A stretch of 64,000 nt of DNA from Janthinobacterium sp. J1-1. Lineage in GTDB: Bacteria; Pseudomonadota; Gammaproteobacteria; Burkholderiales; Burkholderiaceae_D. Shown here piece by piece: positions 6,755-15,806 of this stretch. The position numbers and the translations under genes were made by a program. The notes under the pieces were generated by a model, which saw nothing but the letters and a program-made list of their open reading frames with translations, made no database searches and was not told the DNA's origin. The DNA is taken from assembly GCF_030944405.1 (NCBI RefSeq), contig NZ_CP132339.1, positions 3,720,001 through 3,784,000 on the forward strand, in the 5' to 3' direction. The first letter of the stretch is position 1. Each line of letters begins with the position of its first letter.

Positions 6755-7885
6755 ATGACCTCCATTTCCCCCTCCAAAACCGTGGTGATTGCCGCCTTGC
6801 TGGCCGGCAGCGCCCTGATTGCCTGGTGGCTGCTGGCGCCAAGCAACCATGAAGTGACCGAAGACGCGTATGTCGAAGGCAATGTGGTGCAGGTCACGCC
6901 GCAGCTGAACGGCAGCGTGACGGCAATTGCCGCCGACAATACCGATTACGTGCAGGCCGGCCAGGTGCTGGTGCAACTCAACGAGGTCGACGCGCAGCTG
7001 GCGCTGGCGCGCGCCGAAGCGCAGCTGGCGAAAACGGTGCGGCAGGTGCGCGCGCAGTTCGCCAGTTCGGGCCAGGGCCGCGCCGCCATCGTGCTGCGCC
7101 GGGCCGACGTGGCGCGCGCCGAAACCGACCTGGCCCGGCGCAGCAGCCTGGCCGGCAGCGGGGCGGTGTCGGGCGAGGAGATCAGCCATGCCGAAGACGC
7201 GCAGCGCACGGCGCGAGCAGCGCTGGCGGTGGCCGAACAGCAGTCGCTGTCGGCCAGCGCCCTGACCGACCAGACCAGCGTCGCCGGCCATCCCGACGTG
7301 CTGGCCGCCAGCGTCCAGTTGCGCGATGCCTGGGTGGCGGCTCACCGCACCACCTTGCGCGCGCCTGTCAGCGGCATCGTTACGCGCCGCACCGTGCAGC
7401 TGGGCCAGCGCGTGGCGGCAGGTGCCGCGCTGATGTCCATCGTGCCGCCCGGGCAGATGTGGGTCAGCGCCAACTTCAAGGAGTCGCAATTGCACGGCAT
7501 ACGCCTCGGCCAGCCGGTCGAACTGCGCGCCGACGTGTATGGCAAGGCGGTGCGCTACCATGGCCGCGTGGCCGGACTCGATGCGGGCACGGGCAGCGCA
7601 TTTGCCCTGCTGCCGGCACAGAACGCCACCGGCAACTGGATCAAGGTGGTGCAGCGCGTGCCGGTGCGCATCGCGCTCGATGCGCAGGAACTGGCGGCCC
7701 ATCCTTTGAAAATCGGCTTGTCGATGCGGGTGGCGGTCGATACCCGCCAGCGCGGCGGCCTGTTGGCCGCCAGCACGCCTTCCGGCAGGCCCGCCTGGCG
7801 TACCGATGTGTTCGACGGCGAACTGGCGCAGGCCGCGGAGCAGGCCGAGGCCGTGATCGCCGCCAATCTGGGCAAGGGCCGTTGA
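6755..7885 (+). CDS. HlyD/EmrA-type membrane fusion protein
   Basis: 376-residue periplasmic adaptor of a major-facilitator efflux system. It has one N-terminal transmembrane anchor (about residues 9-27) and a biotinyl-lipoyl-like motif EDAYVEGNVVQVTPQLNGSV at about residues 36-55. An alpha-helical hairpin rich in Ala, Arg and Gln follows, then the second lipoyl half (TTLRAPVSGIVTRR) and a beta-barrel domain (GQMWVSANFKESQL). It links the inner-membrane transporter to an outer-membrane channel, which is not encoded here. It is followed 1 nt later by the transporter gene, so the two are translated as an operon, probably under MarR control. Confidence 0.92.
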   Translation: MTSISPSKTVVIAALLAGSALIAWWLLAPSNHEVTEDAYVEGNVVQVTPQLNGSVTAIAADNTDYVQAGQVLVQLNEVDAQLALARAEAQLAKTVRQVRAQFASSGQGRAAIVLRRADVARAETDLARRSSLAGSGAVSGEEISHAEDAQRTARAALAVAEQQSLSASALTDQTSVAGHPDVLAASVQLRDAWVAAHRTTLRAPVSGIVTRRTVQLGQRVAAGAALMSIVPPGQMWVSANFKESQLHGIRLGQPVELRADVYGKAVRYHGRVAGLDAGTGSAFALLPAQNATGNWIKVVQRVPVRIALDAQELAAHPLKIGLSMRVAVDTRQRGGLLAASTPSGRPAWRTDVFDGELAQAAEQAEAVIAANLGKGR

Positions 7886-7886
7886 G

Positions 7887-9413
7887 ATGACCGTCCGGCA
7901 TCCGCGCGAAAAAACGCTGCTCGCCACTATCTTTGTGCTGAATGCCATCGAGTTCCTGCAGGCGGGCATGATCGCCTTTGGCGCCGGCCCCATCATGGGA
8001 GAGATCGGCGCCTCGCCCGAGGAATTCACCCTGGCCACCGTGGTGTATGCGGTGGTGGCGATCGCGGCGATCTCCAAGCAGGGCTGGCTGGTCGAGCGCC
8101 TGGGCTGGCGCGGCTTTATCATCAGCTCGGTGGTGGTGTTCGTGGCGGGAGCGGCCATCTGCGGCACCAGCAATGACTTTCACCAGTTTCTCGTCGGCCG
8201 CGCCGTGATGGGCATGGGTGGCGCCGCTTTCATGACCAGCGCGCGCTTGCTGATCACCCTGATGCCGCCCGGTCCACGCCGTTTTACCGGCATCAAGTCG
8301 TTTGCCAGCGCGCTGGCGATCGGCAACGCGCTGGCGCCGTGGCTGGCGGCGCAGTCGGTCGCGCATGACAGCTGGACGGCCATCTTCGTGATCCTGGCGG
8401 CGGCCGCCATGCTTGCCGGCTTGCTCGCCACGCAGTGTCTGCCGTCGACCACGGTGCCCCTCGACCAGCGCTCGGACGCACATCCCGTCGCCTTTTTTGC
8501 TTTGCTGGGAGGCTGTGCGCTGAGCCTGTATGCGCTGCAGCGCGCCACCTATGATTTTTATGGCAATGCCCTGCCGCTGCTGGCGACCTGGGCCTTGGGT
8601 GCGGCAGCGATTGCCTATTTCGTGCGCCACCAGCACGGCCACCCGCGGCCCTACCTGGTATTGAACCGCCTGCGCCAGCCGCGCTACCTGACCGGGCTGC
8701 TGCTGTTTACCGTCTGCTATCTGGTGCTGGGCGCCAATAACTACATGCTGCCCGTGCTGACCCAGCGCGCGCTCGGTTTCGGCTGGGAAGTGGTGGGCGG
8801 CGTGCAGGGCGCCGGCTTGGTGGCGGCGCTGATCGTGTTCTGGATCATGGCGCACATCCTGCCAAAATACCCGTCGCCGAAGAAATTCTATGTGGCCGGT
8901 TTCCTGTCGCTGGCCTTGTGCGGCGCGCTGTTGTCGCGCTTGAGCGGCGAGGCCGACCTGTGGCTGCATGTAATGCCGGCCGTGGCCGCGTATGGCGCGT
9001 TTATCATCCTGGTGATGGCCACCACCGCCATCCAGGCCTTTGCCAGCCTGCAGCAGGACGAGCAAGCGTTCGCCCACGGCCAGCAACTGAAAAACATGCT
9101 GTCGCAGTTTGGCCTGGCTGCCGGCGTGGCCGGCGCCGCGCTGGGCCTGCAATGGCGCACCGGCGAGCACTATGCAGTGCTGACGGGCCGCTTTGCCCAT
9201 GGCGACGCAGTCTTCGACCAGGCGCTGGCACAGCTGAGCACGGCGTTTGCCGCCAGTCATGGCGCACAGGCGCCGCAAGTGGCGTTGGGGCAGCTGGTGC
9301 AGCAGCTGAATCAGCAAGCGGCCTTGCTGGCCAGTCTCGACTATTTCGGTTTTCTGGTGGTGTTTGCGCTGGTGGGGGCGGCGGCGATGTTGGGGCAGCG
9401 GGTGTTGAAGTAA
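7887..9413 (+). CDS. EmrB-like MFS multidrug transporter (DHA2 type)
   Basis: 508-residue integral membrane protein with a 14-helix pattern. The N-terminal helix (LATIFVLNAIEFLQAGMIA) is followed by the loop 2-3 MFS region (KQGWLVERLGWRGF), RAVMGMGGAAFM and many further hydrophobic segments up to residue 505. It is shorter in cytoplasmic loops than EmrB and lacks the usual DHA2 motif C spelling, so the substrate is uncertain. The EmrA-like partner immediately upstream supports a proton-driven drug or aromatic-compound pump. The gene is the last of the marR-emrA-emrB unit. Confidence 0.9.
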   Translation: MTVRHPREKTLLATIFVLNAIEFLQAGMIAFGAGPIMGEIGASPEEFTLATVVYAVVAIAAISKQGWLVERLGWRGFIISSVVVFVAGAAICGTSNDFHQFLVGRAVMGMGGAAFMTSARLLITLMPPGPRRFTGIKSFASALAIGNALAPWLAAQSVAHDSWTAIFVILAAAAMLAGLLATQCLPSTTVPLDQRSDAHPVAFFALLGGCALSLYALQRATYDFYGNALPLLATWALGAAAIAYFVRHQHGHPRPYLVLNRLRQPRYLTGLLLFTVCYLVLGANNYMLPVLTQRALGFGWEVVGGVQGAGLVAALIVFWIMAHILPKYPSPKKFYVAGFLSLALCGALLSRLSGEADLWLHVMPAVAAYGAFIILVMATTAIQAFASLQQDEQAFAHGQQLKNMLSQFGLAAGVAGAALGLQWRTGEHYAVLTGRFAHGDAVFDQALAQLSTAFAASHGAQAPQVALGQLVQQLNQQAALLASLDYFGFLVVFALVGAAAMLGQRVLK

Positions 9414-9504
9414 GAGCCATAGTCATCGCGCAGGATTGTCCGGATACCAGGCGACGCTTTACCAGGTGTAGATATGTTGATACGATGAGACTTAAATCCT
9501 ATTT

Positions 9505-9726
9505 ATGAATGACATTGATCTGCGCATGGAAAAAATAAGTCTTGAAATAAGCGAGGATGACGCCGATGTCGCCTACTTGCGCTTGCCAGGCCACCCGGGA
9601 GCCGGTTCGGTTGGGGCGGTAAAAAAAACCATACGCTTGCACGATTTGCTGGTCTATAGCGGTCCTGATATTTACCTTGAATTGGATGAAAGTGGACATC
9701 TGATCGGCGCTGAAATTCTGGCCTGA
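9505..9726 (+). CDS. DUF2283 family small protein
   Basis: 73-residue protein matching the DUF2283 pattern: an N-terminal strand with D-D-A-D-V-A-Y-L-R-L (about residues 18-27), a T-I-R-L turn and the closing DESGHLIGAEIL strand. Some DUF2283 proteins are found beside small toxins, but here there is no partner gene on either side. The flanking bases 9414-9504 hold nothing recognisable. Function unknown; the call rests on the pattern only. Confidence 0.75.
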   Translation: MNDIDLRMEKISLEISEDDADVAYLRLPGHPGAGSVGAVKKTIRLHDLLVYSGPDIYLELDESGHLIGAEILA

Positions 9727-9745
9727 GTCCGATGGCGTGCAACGT

Positions 9746-10687
9746 TTAACCTTGATTGCCGTTCTCCCCAGGTTCTTTGAAGCGTTCGAACGTCTCCCCC
9801 AAAAACCCGACAAACGTCCGTATCCGCGCCGACAGCTGCTGCCGCTGCGGATACACGGCGTAGATATCGGCATCCGGCGTGCGGTAGCCGGGCAGTACTC
9901 GTACCAGCCGCCCCGTCTCCAGGTAGCGTTCGATATCCCATTCGGCCCGCATCAGAATGCCGTGGCCGTCCAGCGCCCAGTTCACCGCAATTTCGCCATC
10001 GTTGGTGGCCAGGTTGCCACGCACTTTGACGCCCTGCGCATCGCGCTCGGCCTCCTTGCCGCCGTACAAACGCCACAGTCCATACGCTTCGTCGCCCTGG
10101 CGGATGCTGATGCAGTTATGCCGGCGCAAGTCCAAAGGCGTCTTCGGCTCGCCGTGTTTCGCCAGGTAGGCGGGCGCGGCGCACAGCAGGCGGCGGTTCG
10201 GCGCCAGGCGCCTGGCGATCACGCGCGTGTCGGCCGGGGCGCCGAAGCGGATGCAGACGTCGAACTGGTCGTCCGTCAGCGCGGGCGGGTCGACCGACAA
10301 CTGCAGTTGCACGTCCACTTCCGGATAGCGCAGCACGTAGCGCGAGATGGCCGGCGCGATATGCAGGCGGCCAAAGCCCAGGGTGGCGTTGACGCGCAGC
10401 TGTCCTTTCGGCGCGCTTTTCGAGGCGCCCAGCAACTGGTCCAGTTCGGCAATTTCCGCCAGGATGCGGCGTGCATGCTCCAGCAAGACGTCGCCTTCCG
10501 GCGTCATGCTCATGCGCCGCGTGGTGCGGTTTACCAGCGGCACGCCCAACCTTGCTTCGATGATGGACAGCCGCTTGCTGACGGCCGAGGTGGTGATGCC
10601 CAGCTCGCGCGCGGCGCCGCTCAGGCTGCCTGCGCTGGACAGGGTGACGATAAAGCCCAGTTCGGCCGGCTGGAAGCCATTGCTCAT
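9746..10687 (-). CDS. LysR-family regulator, probable activator of the adjacent dehydrogenase gene
   Basis: 313-residue LysR protein with the N-terminal winged HTH (AARELGITTSAVSKRLSIIE) and a full effector-binding domain (RLHIAPAISRYVLRYPEVDV onward). The start MSNGFQPAELGF at 10687 is preferred because it aligns with the usual family N-terminus; the frame remains open for 15 more codons upstream. It is divergent from the tartrate/malate dehydrogenase gene, the classical arrangement for DmlR/TtuA-like activators that respond to the substrate; this is inferred from context. Confidence 0.9.
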   Translation of the reverse strand: MSNGFQPAELGFIVTLSSAGSLSGAARELGITTSAVSKRLSIIEARLGVPLVNRTTRRMSMTPEGDVLLEHARRILAEIAELDQLLGASKSAPKGQLRVNATLGFGRLHIAPAISRYVLRYPEVDVQLQLSVDPPALTDDQFDVCIRFGAPADTRVIARRLAPNRRLLCAAPAYLAKHGEPKTPLDLRRHNCISIRQGDEAYGLWRLYGGKEAERDAQGVKVRGNLATNDGEIAVNWALDGHGILMRAEWDIERYLETGRLVRVLPGYRTPDADIYAVYPQRQQLSARIRTFVGFLGETFERFKEPGENGNQG

Positions 10688-10756
10688 GATTGTGGAGTCA
10701 GAGGTTAACAATGGATTGAGTTTAGCGGGCATTGCGCGTGGCGTCCACCGCGTAGA

Positions 10757-10772
10757 GTGGTGTCACTACCAC
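10757..10772 (+). promoter_or_regulatory. Inverted repeat in the LysR-dehydrogenase divergent region
   Basis: GTGGT-N6-ACCAC lies 20 nt before the dehydrogenase start. It is a candidate activator or repressor site, seen by eye only. Confidence 0.35.
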
Positions 10773-10792
10773 CTCATTCCAGGAGACACCCC

Positions 10793-11881
10793 ATGAAAAC
10801 CTACCATATCGCCACCATTCCAGGCGACGGCATCGGCAAGGAAGTCGTGCCGGCCGGCCAGCAGGTACTGGCCGCGCTGGCCGCCGGCAGCAGCAGCTTC
10901 ACGTTCGCCTTCGAAGATTTCGGCTGGGGCGGCGACTATTACCGCCAGCACGGCGTGATGATGCCGGCAGATGGCCTCGATGCCTTGCGCAACAAGGACG
11001 CGATTCTGTTCGGTTCGGCCGGCGACCCGGACATCGCCGACCATATCACCCTGTGGGGCCTGCGCCTGAAGATCTGCCAGGGTTTCGACCAGTACGCCAA
11101 TGTGCGCCCGACCCGTATCCTGCCCGGCATCGACGGCCCGCTCAAGCGCTGCGCGCAGGACGACCTGAACTGGGTCATCGTGCGCGAAAACTCGGAAGGC
11201 GAATACTCGGGCGTGGGCGGTCGCGTGCACCAGGGCCATCCGATCGAGGCGGCCACCGATGTGTCGATGATGACGCGCGTCGGCGTCGAGCGCATCCTGC
11301 GCTATGCCTTCACGCTGGCGCAGTCGCGGCCGCGCAAGCTGCTGACGGTGATTACCAAGAGCAATGCGCAGCGCCATGCGATGGTGATGTGGGATGAAAT
11401 CGCGGTCGAAGTGTCGCGCGATTTCCCTGACGTCACCTGGGACAAGGAACTGGTCGACGCCGCCACGGCGCGCATGGTCAACCGTCCGGCCACCCTCGAC
11501 ACCATCGTCGCCACCAACCTGCACGCCGATATCTTGAGCGACCTGGCCGCCGCGCTGGCCGGCAGCCTGGGCATCGCGCCGACCGGCAATATCGATCCCG
11601 AGCGCCGCTATCCATCGATGTTCGAGCCTATCCACGGTTCGGCTTTCGACATCATGGGCAAGGGCCTGGCCAATCCGGTCGGCACCTTCTGGTCGGTGGT
11701 GATGCTGCTGGAACACTTGGGTGAATTCGATGCCGCCAGGCAGGTGATGCGGGCGATCGAGCACGTGACGGCCAATCCGGCCCTGCACACGCGCGACCTG
11801 GGCGGCAACGCCACCACGGCGCAGGTGACGCGCGCCGTGTGCGACTTCCTGGCTGCCGCCACGCAATTGCAGGCGGCGTAA
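10793..11881 (+). CDS. Tartrate dehydrogenase / D-malate decarboxylating dehydrogenase
   Basis: 362-residue member of the isocitrate/isopropylmalate dehydrogenase family, NAD and divalent-metal dependent, oxidatively decarboxylating tartrate or D-malate. Visible motifs are IPGDGIGKEV at the N-terminus, the substrate-binding R-x-x-x-R region (QYANVRPTRILPG), VRENSEGEYSGVGG, the KSNAQRH catalytic Lys region and the metal/NAD segment NLHADILSDLAAALAGSLG followed by EPIHGSAFDI. The start at 10793 is set by AGGAGA 7 nt upstream. It is followed by a DctA carrier, giving an uptake-plus-oxidation unit for C4 acids. DmlA, TtuC and YeaU cannot be told apart by eye. Confidence 0.9.
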   Translation: MKTYHIATIPGDGIGKEVVPAGQQVLAALAAGSSSFTFAFEDFGWGGDYYRQHGVMMPADGLDALRNKDAILFGSAGDPDIADHITLWGLRLKICQGFDQYANVRPTRILPGIDGPLKRCAQDDLNWVIVRENSEGEYSGVGGRVHQGHPIEAATDVSMMTRVGVERILRYAFTLAQSRPRKLLTVITKSNAQRHAMVMWDEIAVEVSRDFPDVTWDKELVDAATARMVNRPATLDTIVATNLHADILSDLAAALAGSLGIAPTGNIDPERRYPSMFEPIHGSAFDIMGKGLANPVGTFWSVVMLLEHLGEFDAARQVMRAIEHVTANPALHTRDLGGNATTAQVTRAVCDFLAAATQLQAA

Positions 11882-11960
11882 GGGCAGGGTCCATGCTCCT
11901 GACCGGCCGCAGAGCCGGCGGGGGCGCTGGAAAGCAAGCAATTCATAACAGGAGACAAGC

Positions 11961-13313
11961 ATGTTCAAACGTATTTTTGGCAAGCTGTACGTGCAGGTGC
12001 TGATCGGCGTGGTCGCCGGCGGCCTGCTCGGCTATTTTTCCCCCGCGCTCGGCACCGACCTCAAACCCCTGGGCGACGGCTTTATCCGCCTGATCAAGAT
12101 GGTGTTCGCGCCCGTGATTTTCGCCATGGTGGTGCTGGGCATCGCCAAGATGGAAAGCATGAAGGAACTGGGCCGCGTCGGCGCCCGCGCCCTGATCTAT
12201 TTCGAGGTGATGTCGACCCTGGCGCTGCTGCTGGGATTGCTGGTGGTGAATCTCGCCAAGCCGGGCGTGGGCATGAATATCGACGCCGCCTCGCTCGACA
12301 CCAGCAGCATCGCCAGCTATACGGCGGCGGCCGCCAAGTCCTCGCACAGCTTTGTCGACTTCGTGCTGCACATGGTGCCCGTCAGCGTGGTCGACGCGCT
12401 GGCCAAGAACGACATTTTGCAGATCCTCGTGTTCGCCACCCTGTTCGGCATTGCCCTGTCGCACATGGGCCGGCGCGCCAAGCCGGTGGTCGATTTCCTC
12501 GAAGCGTTCTGCAACAGCATGTTCATTATCGTCGGCATGATCATGCGCGTGGCGCCGCTGGCCGCGTTTGGGGCGATCGCCTTTACGGTCGGCAAATATG
12601 GCCTCGGTTCGCTGGTGTCGCTGGGCCAGCTGATGGGCGCCATGTATCTGACCTGCGCCGTGTTCGTCTTTGTGGTGCTGGGCATCGTCGCCCGCGTTTC
12701 CGGTTTCAGCCTGTACAAGTTCCTGCGCTATATCAGGGAAGAACTGTTCACCGTGCTGGGCACCAGTTCCTCGGAATCGGTGGTGCCGCAGCTGATGCGC
12801 AAACTGGAACACGCGGGCGTCTCGAAACCGGTGGTGGGGCTGGTGATACCGGCCGGCGTCACCTTCAATCCGGACGGCCAGTGCATTTATTACACCATGG
12901 CGGCCATCTTTATCGCCCAGGCCACCAATACGCCGCTCTCCATGATGGACCAGTTCATCGTGCTGGGCGTGCTGATGCTGACCTCGAAGGGTTCGGCCGG
13001 CGTCACCGGTTCCGGCTTCATCACCCTGGCGGCGACTCTGGCCTCGCTGGGCACCATTCCCGTGGCCGGCATGGTGCTGCTGTTGGGCGTGGATCGCTTC
13101 ATGTCCGAAGCGCGCTCGATCACCAATACCATCGGCAACGCGGTGGGCACGCTGGCGATTGCCCGCTGGGTGGGCGCGCTGGACCGCGAACGCATGGAGC
13201 GGGTATTGAATGGCGAATCGACGGCGGCGGAAATGCAGGCCCTGTACGAGCATCCGGAAGAGGACGAGGCCGCACCGGCGCCGCTGGCGATGGTGCAAAA
13301 AGCCAGCGCGTGA
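11961..13313 (+). CDS. dctA: C4-dicarboxylate:cation symporter of the DctA family
   Basis: 450-residue transporter of the glutamate/dicarboxylate (DAACS) family in the inner membrane. Signature segments are the reentrant serine motif GTSSSESVVPQL (about residues 267-278), the NxDG region FNPDGQCIYYTM (about residues 305-316) and the C-terminal reentrant loop TSKGSAGVTGSGFI. The usual DctA wording around the NxDG motif is FNLDGTSIY, so the Pro and Gln-Cys here are variant. It lies 79 nt after the tartrate/malate dehydrogenase with AGGAGA before the ATG, suggesting substrate import for that enzyme. Confidence 0.93.
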   Translation: MFKRIFGKLYVQVLIGVVAGGLLGYFSPALGTDLKPLGDGFIRLIKMVFAPVIFAMVVLGIAKMESMKELGRVGARALIYFEVMSTLALLLGLLVVNLAKPGVGMNIDAASLDTSSIASYTAAAAKSSHSFVDFVLHMVPVSVVDALAKNDILQILVFATLFGIALSHMGRRAKPVVDFLEAFCNSMFIIVGMIMRVAPLAAFGAIAFTVGKYGLGSLVSLGQLMGAMYLTCAVFVFVVLGIVARVSGFSLYKFLRYIREELFTVLGTSSSESVVPQLMRKLEHAGVSKPVVGLVIPAGVTFNPDGQCIYYTMAAIFIAQATNTPLSMMDQFIVLGVLMLTSKGSAGVTGSGFITLAATLASLGTIPVAGMVLLLGVDRFMSEARSITNTIGNAVGTLAIARWVGALDRERMERVLNGESTAAEMQALYEHPEEDEAAPAPLAMVQKASA

Positions 13314-13324
13314 TCAGGGTGTCG

Positions 13325-13831
13325 TCAGGGTGTTTTTTTCGGCGGCTGTTGCGGATTGAATTCCATCGACCAGATCACCGAATTGATCTTCCAGCCATGC
13401 GTGGTACGCACCAGTTGCCACGCTTCCTGGCCCCAGTTGGATCGATAGTCGCCGCGGTTGAAGTTGTAGTCGAAGTAGACCTGGGCGATATCGCCATCGC
13501 TATCGATGCGCACATTGTCGAATTTCTCTTCGATCGCTTCCGTGTCGCTGACGATGGAATCGATGAACTTGACGGCGCTGGCGCCTGGCGTGATCTTGCT
13601 GACCTTGTCGCCCCGGTCTTCGATCATGTTCATGCTCTTGTCCTTGATCACGCCGATCCAGGGGATGGTCTCGCTGTACAGCAGCTTCATGAAGCTGGCC
13701 TTGTCCTTGTTGATCAGTGACAGGCGGAAGGTTTCCACCACCTGTTCCAGTTGCTGGCGGTCGGTCTGCGAGGGCGCCGCCTGGACGTTGAAAGCGCTGA
13801 AAAGCAGAAGGGCAAGCAGGCTGTGTTTCAT
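13325..13831 (-). CDS. Exported NTF2/SnoaL-like protein of unknown function
   Basis: 168-residue protein with a clear signal peptide (MKHSLLALLLFSAFNVQA then APSQ). The mature part has the NTF2-like layout: two N-terminal helices (LEQVVETFRLSLINKDKASF), a Trp-containing turn and the closing strands WQLVRTTHGWKINSVIWSME. No catalytic residues can be assigned. The ATG at 13831 is preferred over upstream in-frame codons because the signal peptide begins there. It follows the tetR stop by 16 nt on the same strand and is convergent with dctA. Confidence 0.7.
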   Translation of the reverse strand: MKHSLLALLLFSAFNVQAAPSQTDRQQLEQVVETFRLSLINKDKASFMKLLYSETIPWIGVIKDKSMNMIEDRGDKVSKITPGASAVKFIDSIVSDTEAIEEKFDNVRIDSDGDIAQVYFDYNFNRGDYRSNWGQEAWQLVRTTHGWKINSVIWSMEFNPQQPPKKTP

Positions 13832-13847
13832 GGGGTCTTTCAGGAGG

Positions 13848-14450
13848 TTAAGAAGATTGAATCGACAGCGAATCGGACAAAATCTGCCACAGCGCCGCGT
13901 GGCGCTGCTGCAAGGCGGCGCCGCCGGCATAGATCAGTTCCACGTGCAGGCTGTCGACGATGCCCAGATAGGCTTGCGAATACAGTTCGATGCGCGCAGA
14001 CGGCAGGGCAGGGGCCAGGCGGCCCAGGCTGGCCACGTAGTGCTGCAGCAGTTGCACCAGCAGCGCTTCGAAGCCGGCGCCCACCTGCACCTTGAGTGTC
14101 GCCGGCGGCAGGTAGGCGGTGCGCAGCAGGAAACGCAAGTGGGCCGAATCGGCATAGCGCTCGGCCATGCGGTCGCAGTACAGCGAGCCGGCCTGCTGGC
14201 CGCCGCTGGCAAACCGGCTCGCTTCATCGGCAAAGCAGCTGTCCATGAAGGCCTGTTCCTGCTCCAGGGCATCGTCGAACACGGCCAGGAACAGCGCGTC
14301 CTTGCCGCTGAAGTGCGAGTACAGCGAGGCCTTGCGCATGCCGGCCAGTTCGGCGATATCGTTGAGGGACGAGGCGTCGTAGCCGTGGTCGGAAAAATGG
14401 GCGACGGCAACGGCGCAGATGTTATCGGCCGAGGCCGAGCGTTTCTTCAT
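13848..14450 (-). CDS. TetR-family transcriptional regulator
   Basis: 200-residue regulator with the N-terminal TetR HTH (SSLNDIAELAGMRKASLYSH, about residues 26-45), then KDALFLAVFDDALEQE and an AcrR/QacR-like ligand-binding domain. I start it at the ATG at 14450; a TTG four codons upstream is possible. It lies 19 nt after the MFS exporter stop and probably represses that exporter through the palindrome at 15752-15763. The ligand is unknown. Confidence 0.9.
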   Translation of the reverse strand: MKKRSASADNICAVAVAHFSDHGYDASSLNDIAELAGMRKASLYSHFSGKDALFLAVFDDALEQEQAFMDSCFADEASRFASGGQQAGSLYCDRMAERYADSAHLRFLLRTAYLPPATLKVQVGAGFEALLVQLLQHYVASLGRLAPALPSARIELYSQAYLGIVDSLHVELIYAGGAALQQRHAALWQILSDSLSIQSS

Positions 14451-14469
14451 AGGGTTCAGCAAGTGAGCA

Positions 14470-15687
14470 TCAATGTAATGGCAGGCTGGCCGTCTGCAGG
14501 GGACAGGAGCGGGCGCTGACCAGCGTCAGCCATGATACCAGCAGGCCCGCCGCGGTCAAGAACAACAGCCATGGCAGCGGTCCCAGCTGCGCCAGGCCGG
14601 CCGCCACCGGCGTGGCCAGTGACGAAATCGTCATCTGTATCGCGCCCAGCAGGGCCGCCGTCGAGCCCAGCGCGCGCTGCTGTGAACCCATGGCGATCGC
14701 CATCAGGGTCGCTTCGGCCACGCCCAACCCGCCCAGCGCCAGGAACAGGCCCGGCAGCACGCCGGGCAAGCCCAGTCCCAGCGCGGCCGCCGCCAGCGCC
14801 AGCACGGCGCCGCCCAGCATGGCGCAGGCGCCCGCCACCGACAGGCGCAGCACGCCGTAACGGCCCACCAGGCGGCCGCTGGCCATCGCGCCCAGCAGCA
14901 CCGCCACGCCGGTGGCGCCGAACACCAGGCCGAAGGTATCGGCCGGCAGGCCGAAATCGTGCTGGTACACCAGCGAGGCGCCGCCGATATAGGCGAACAG
15001 GAAAAAGAAGCTGGCCGCCAGCGCCAGCGCCGGCAGCAGAAAGGCGCGGTCCAGGGCGATGCGGGCATAGGTGCGCAGCGCGCCTGTCGGCGGCACGCGT
15101 TTCGCTGCCGGCAGGGTTTCGGGCAGGAACAGCGCGCTGTTGAGCAGGGTCAGTGCGCCGAGGCTGGCCAGCGCCAGCATCACGGCGCGCCAGCCGTAGT
15201 GCGCGTCCAGCATGCCGCCCACGGCCGGCGCCAGCACGGGCGCCAGGCCGACGATGGTCATCAGCAGCGCGAACAGCTGCGCCGCCCGCACGCCGTCCGC
15301 CACGTCGCGCACCATGCTCATCACCACCACCAGGGTCAGCGCCGCGCCCAGGCCCTGCAGCAGCCGCGCCAGCAGAAGGATGTGCAATTGACCGGCCTGC
15401 GCGGCCCACAGGGCGGCGGCGATATACAGTGCGATACCGGCCAGCAAGGGCCGGCGCCGGCCCAGCATGTCGGTCAGCGGCCCGCACAGCAATTGCCCCA
15501 TGCCCATCGCCAGCAGGAAGACGGTCAGGCTCAGCTGCACGTTCGCATACGAGGTGTGCAGTTCGCGCGCCATGGCCGGCATCGAGGCCAGATACATGTC
15601 GATGCCGGCCGGGCCAAGGACGGCCACCAGGGCCAGGGATGCCGCCAGGCCGAAGCTGCCGGTGCGGGGAAGGGTGTGCTGCTGCAT
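14470..15687 (-). CDS. Bcr/CflA-type MFS drug exporter
   Basis: 405-residue 12-helix major-facilitator transporter. The N-terminal region (GPAGIDMYLASMPAMARELH), the loop 2-3 motif GPLTDMLGRRRPL and LARLLQGLGAA match the Bcr/CflA subfamily, proton-driven exporters of bicyclomycin, chloramphenicol or sulfonamides. It is first of three minus-strand genes with a TetR regulator downstream, a usual drug-responsive efflux arrangement. Substrate not predictable. Confidence 0.9.
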   Translation of the reverse strand: MQQHTLPRTGSFGLAASLALVAVLGPAGIDMYLASMPAMARELHTSYANVQLSLTVFLLAMGMGQLLCGPLTDMLGRRRPLLAGIALYIAAALWAAQAGQLHILLLARLLQGLGAALTLVVVMSMVRDVADGVRAAQLFALLMTIVGLAPVLAPAVGGMLDAHYGWRAVMLALASLGALTLLNSALFLPETLPAAKRVPPTGALRTYARIALDRAFLLPALALAASFFFLFAYIGGASLVYQHDFGLPADTFGLVFGATGVAVLLGAMASGRLVGRYGVLRLSVAGACAMLGGAVLALAAAALGLGLPGVLPGLFLALGGLGVAEATLMAIAMGSQQRALGSTAALLGAIQMTISSLATPVAAGLAQLGPLPWLLFLTAAGLLVSWLTLVSARSCPLQTASLPLH

Positions 15688-15736
15688 GGACTACCTTTCA
15701 ATAAAAAACAGGGCGTTGACACCGCCGGTGTTTTTT

Positions 15737-15763
15737 ATTGTACACTTACTGCCTACCGGTAGG
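15737..15763 (-). promoter_or_regulatory. Promoter and TetR operator of the exporter operon
   Basis: A perfect 12-bp palindrome CCTACCGGTAGG at 15752-15763 lies about 65 nt before the exporter start. On the minus strand TACAAT (15742-15737) is a good -10 element. The palindrome overlaps the -35 position 17 nt upstream, so binding would occlude polymerase. Assignment to the adjacent TetR protein is inference. Confidence 0.65.
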
Positions 15764-15806
15764 TAGCTACATTTTTAATCAAGCTTGTTAATCAAAGGAG
15801 ATGGAT

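Noticed and set aside
9505..9726. DUF2283 gene as half of a toxin-antitoxin pair
   Set aside because: No small toxin-like frame with a ribosome site lies within reach on either side.
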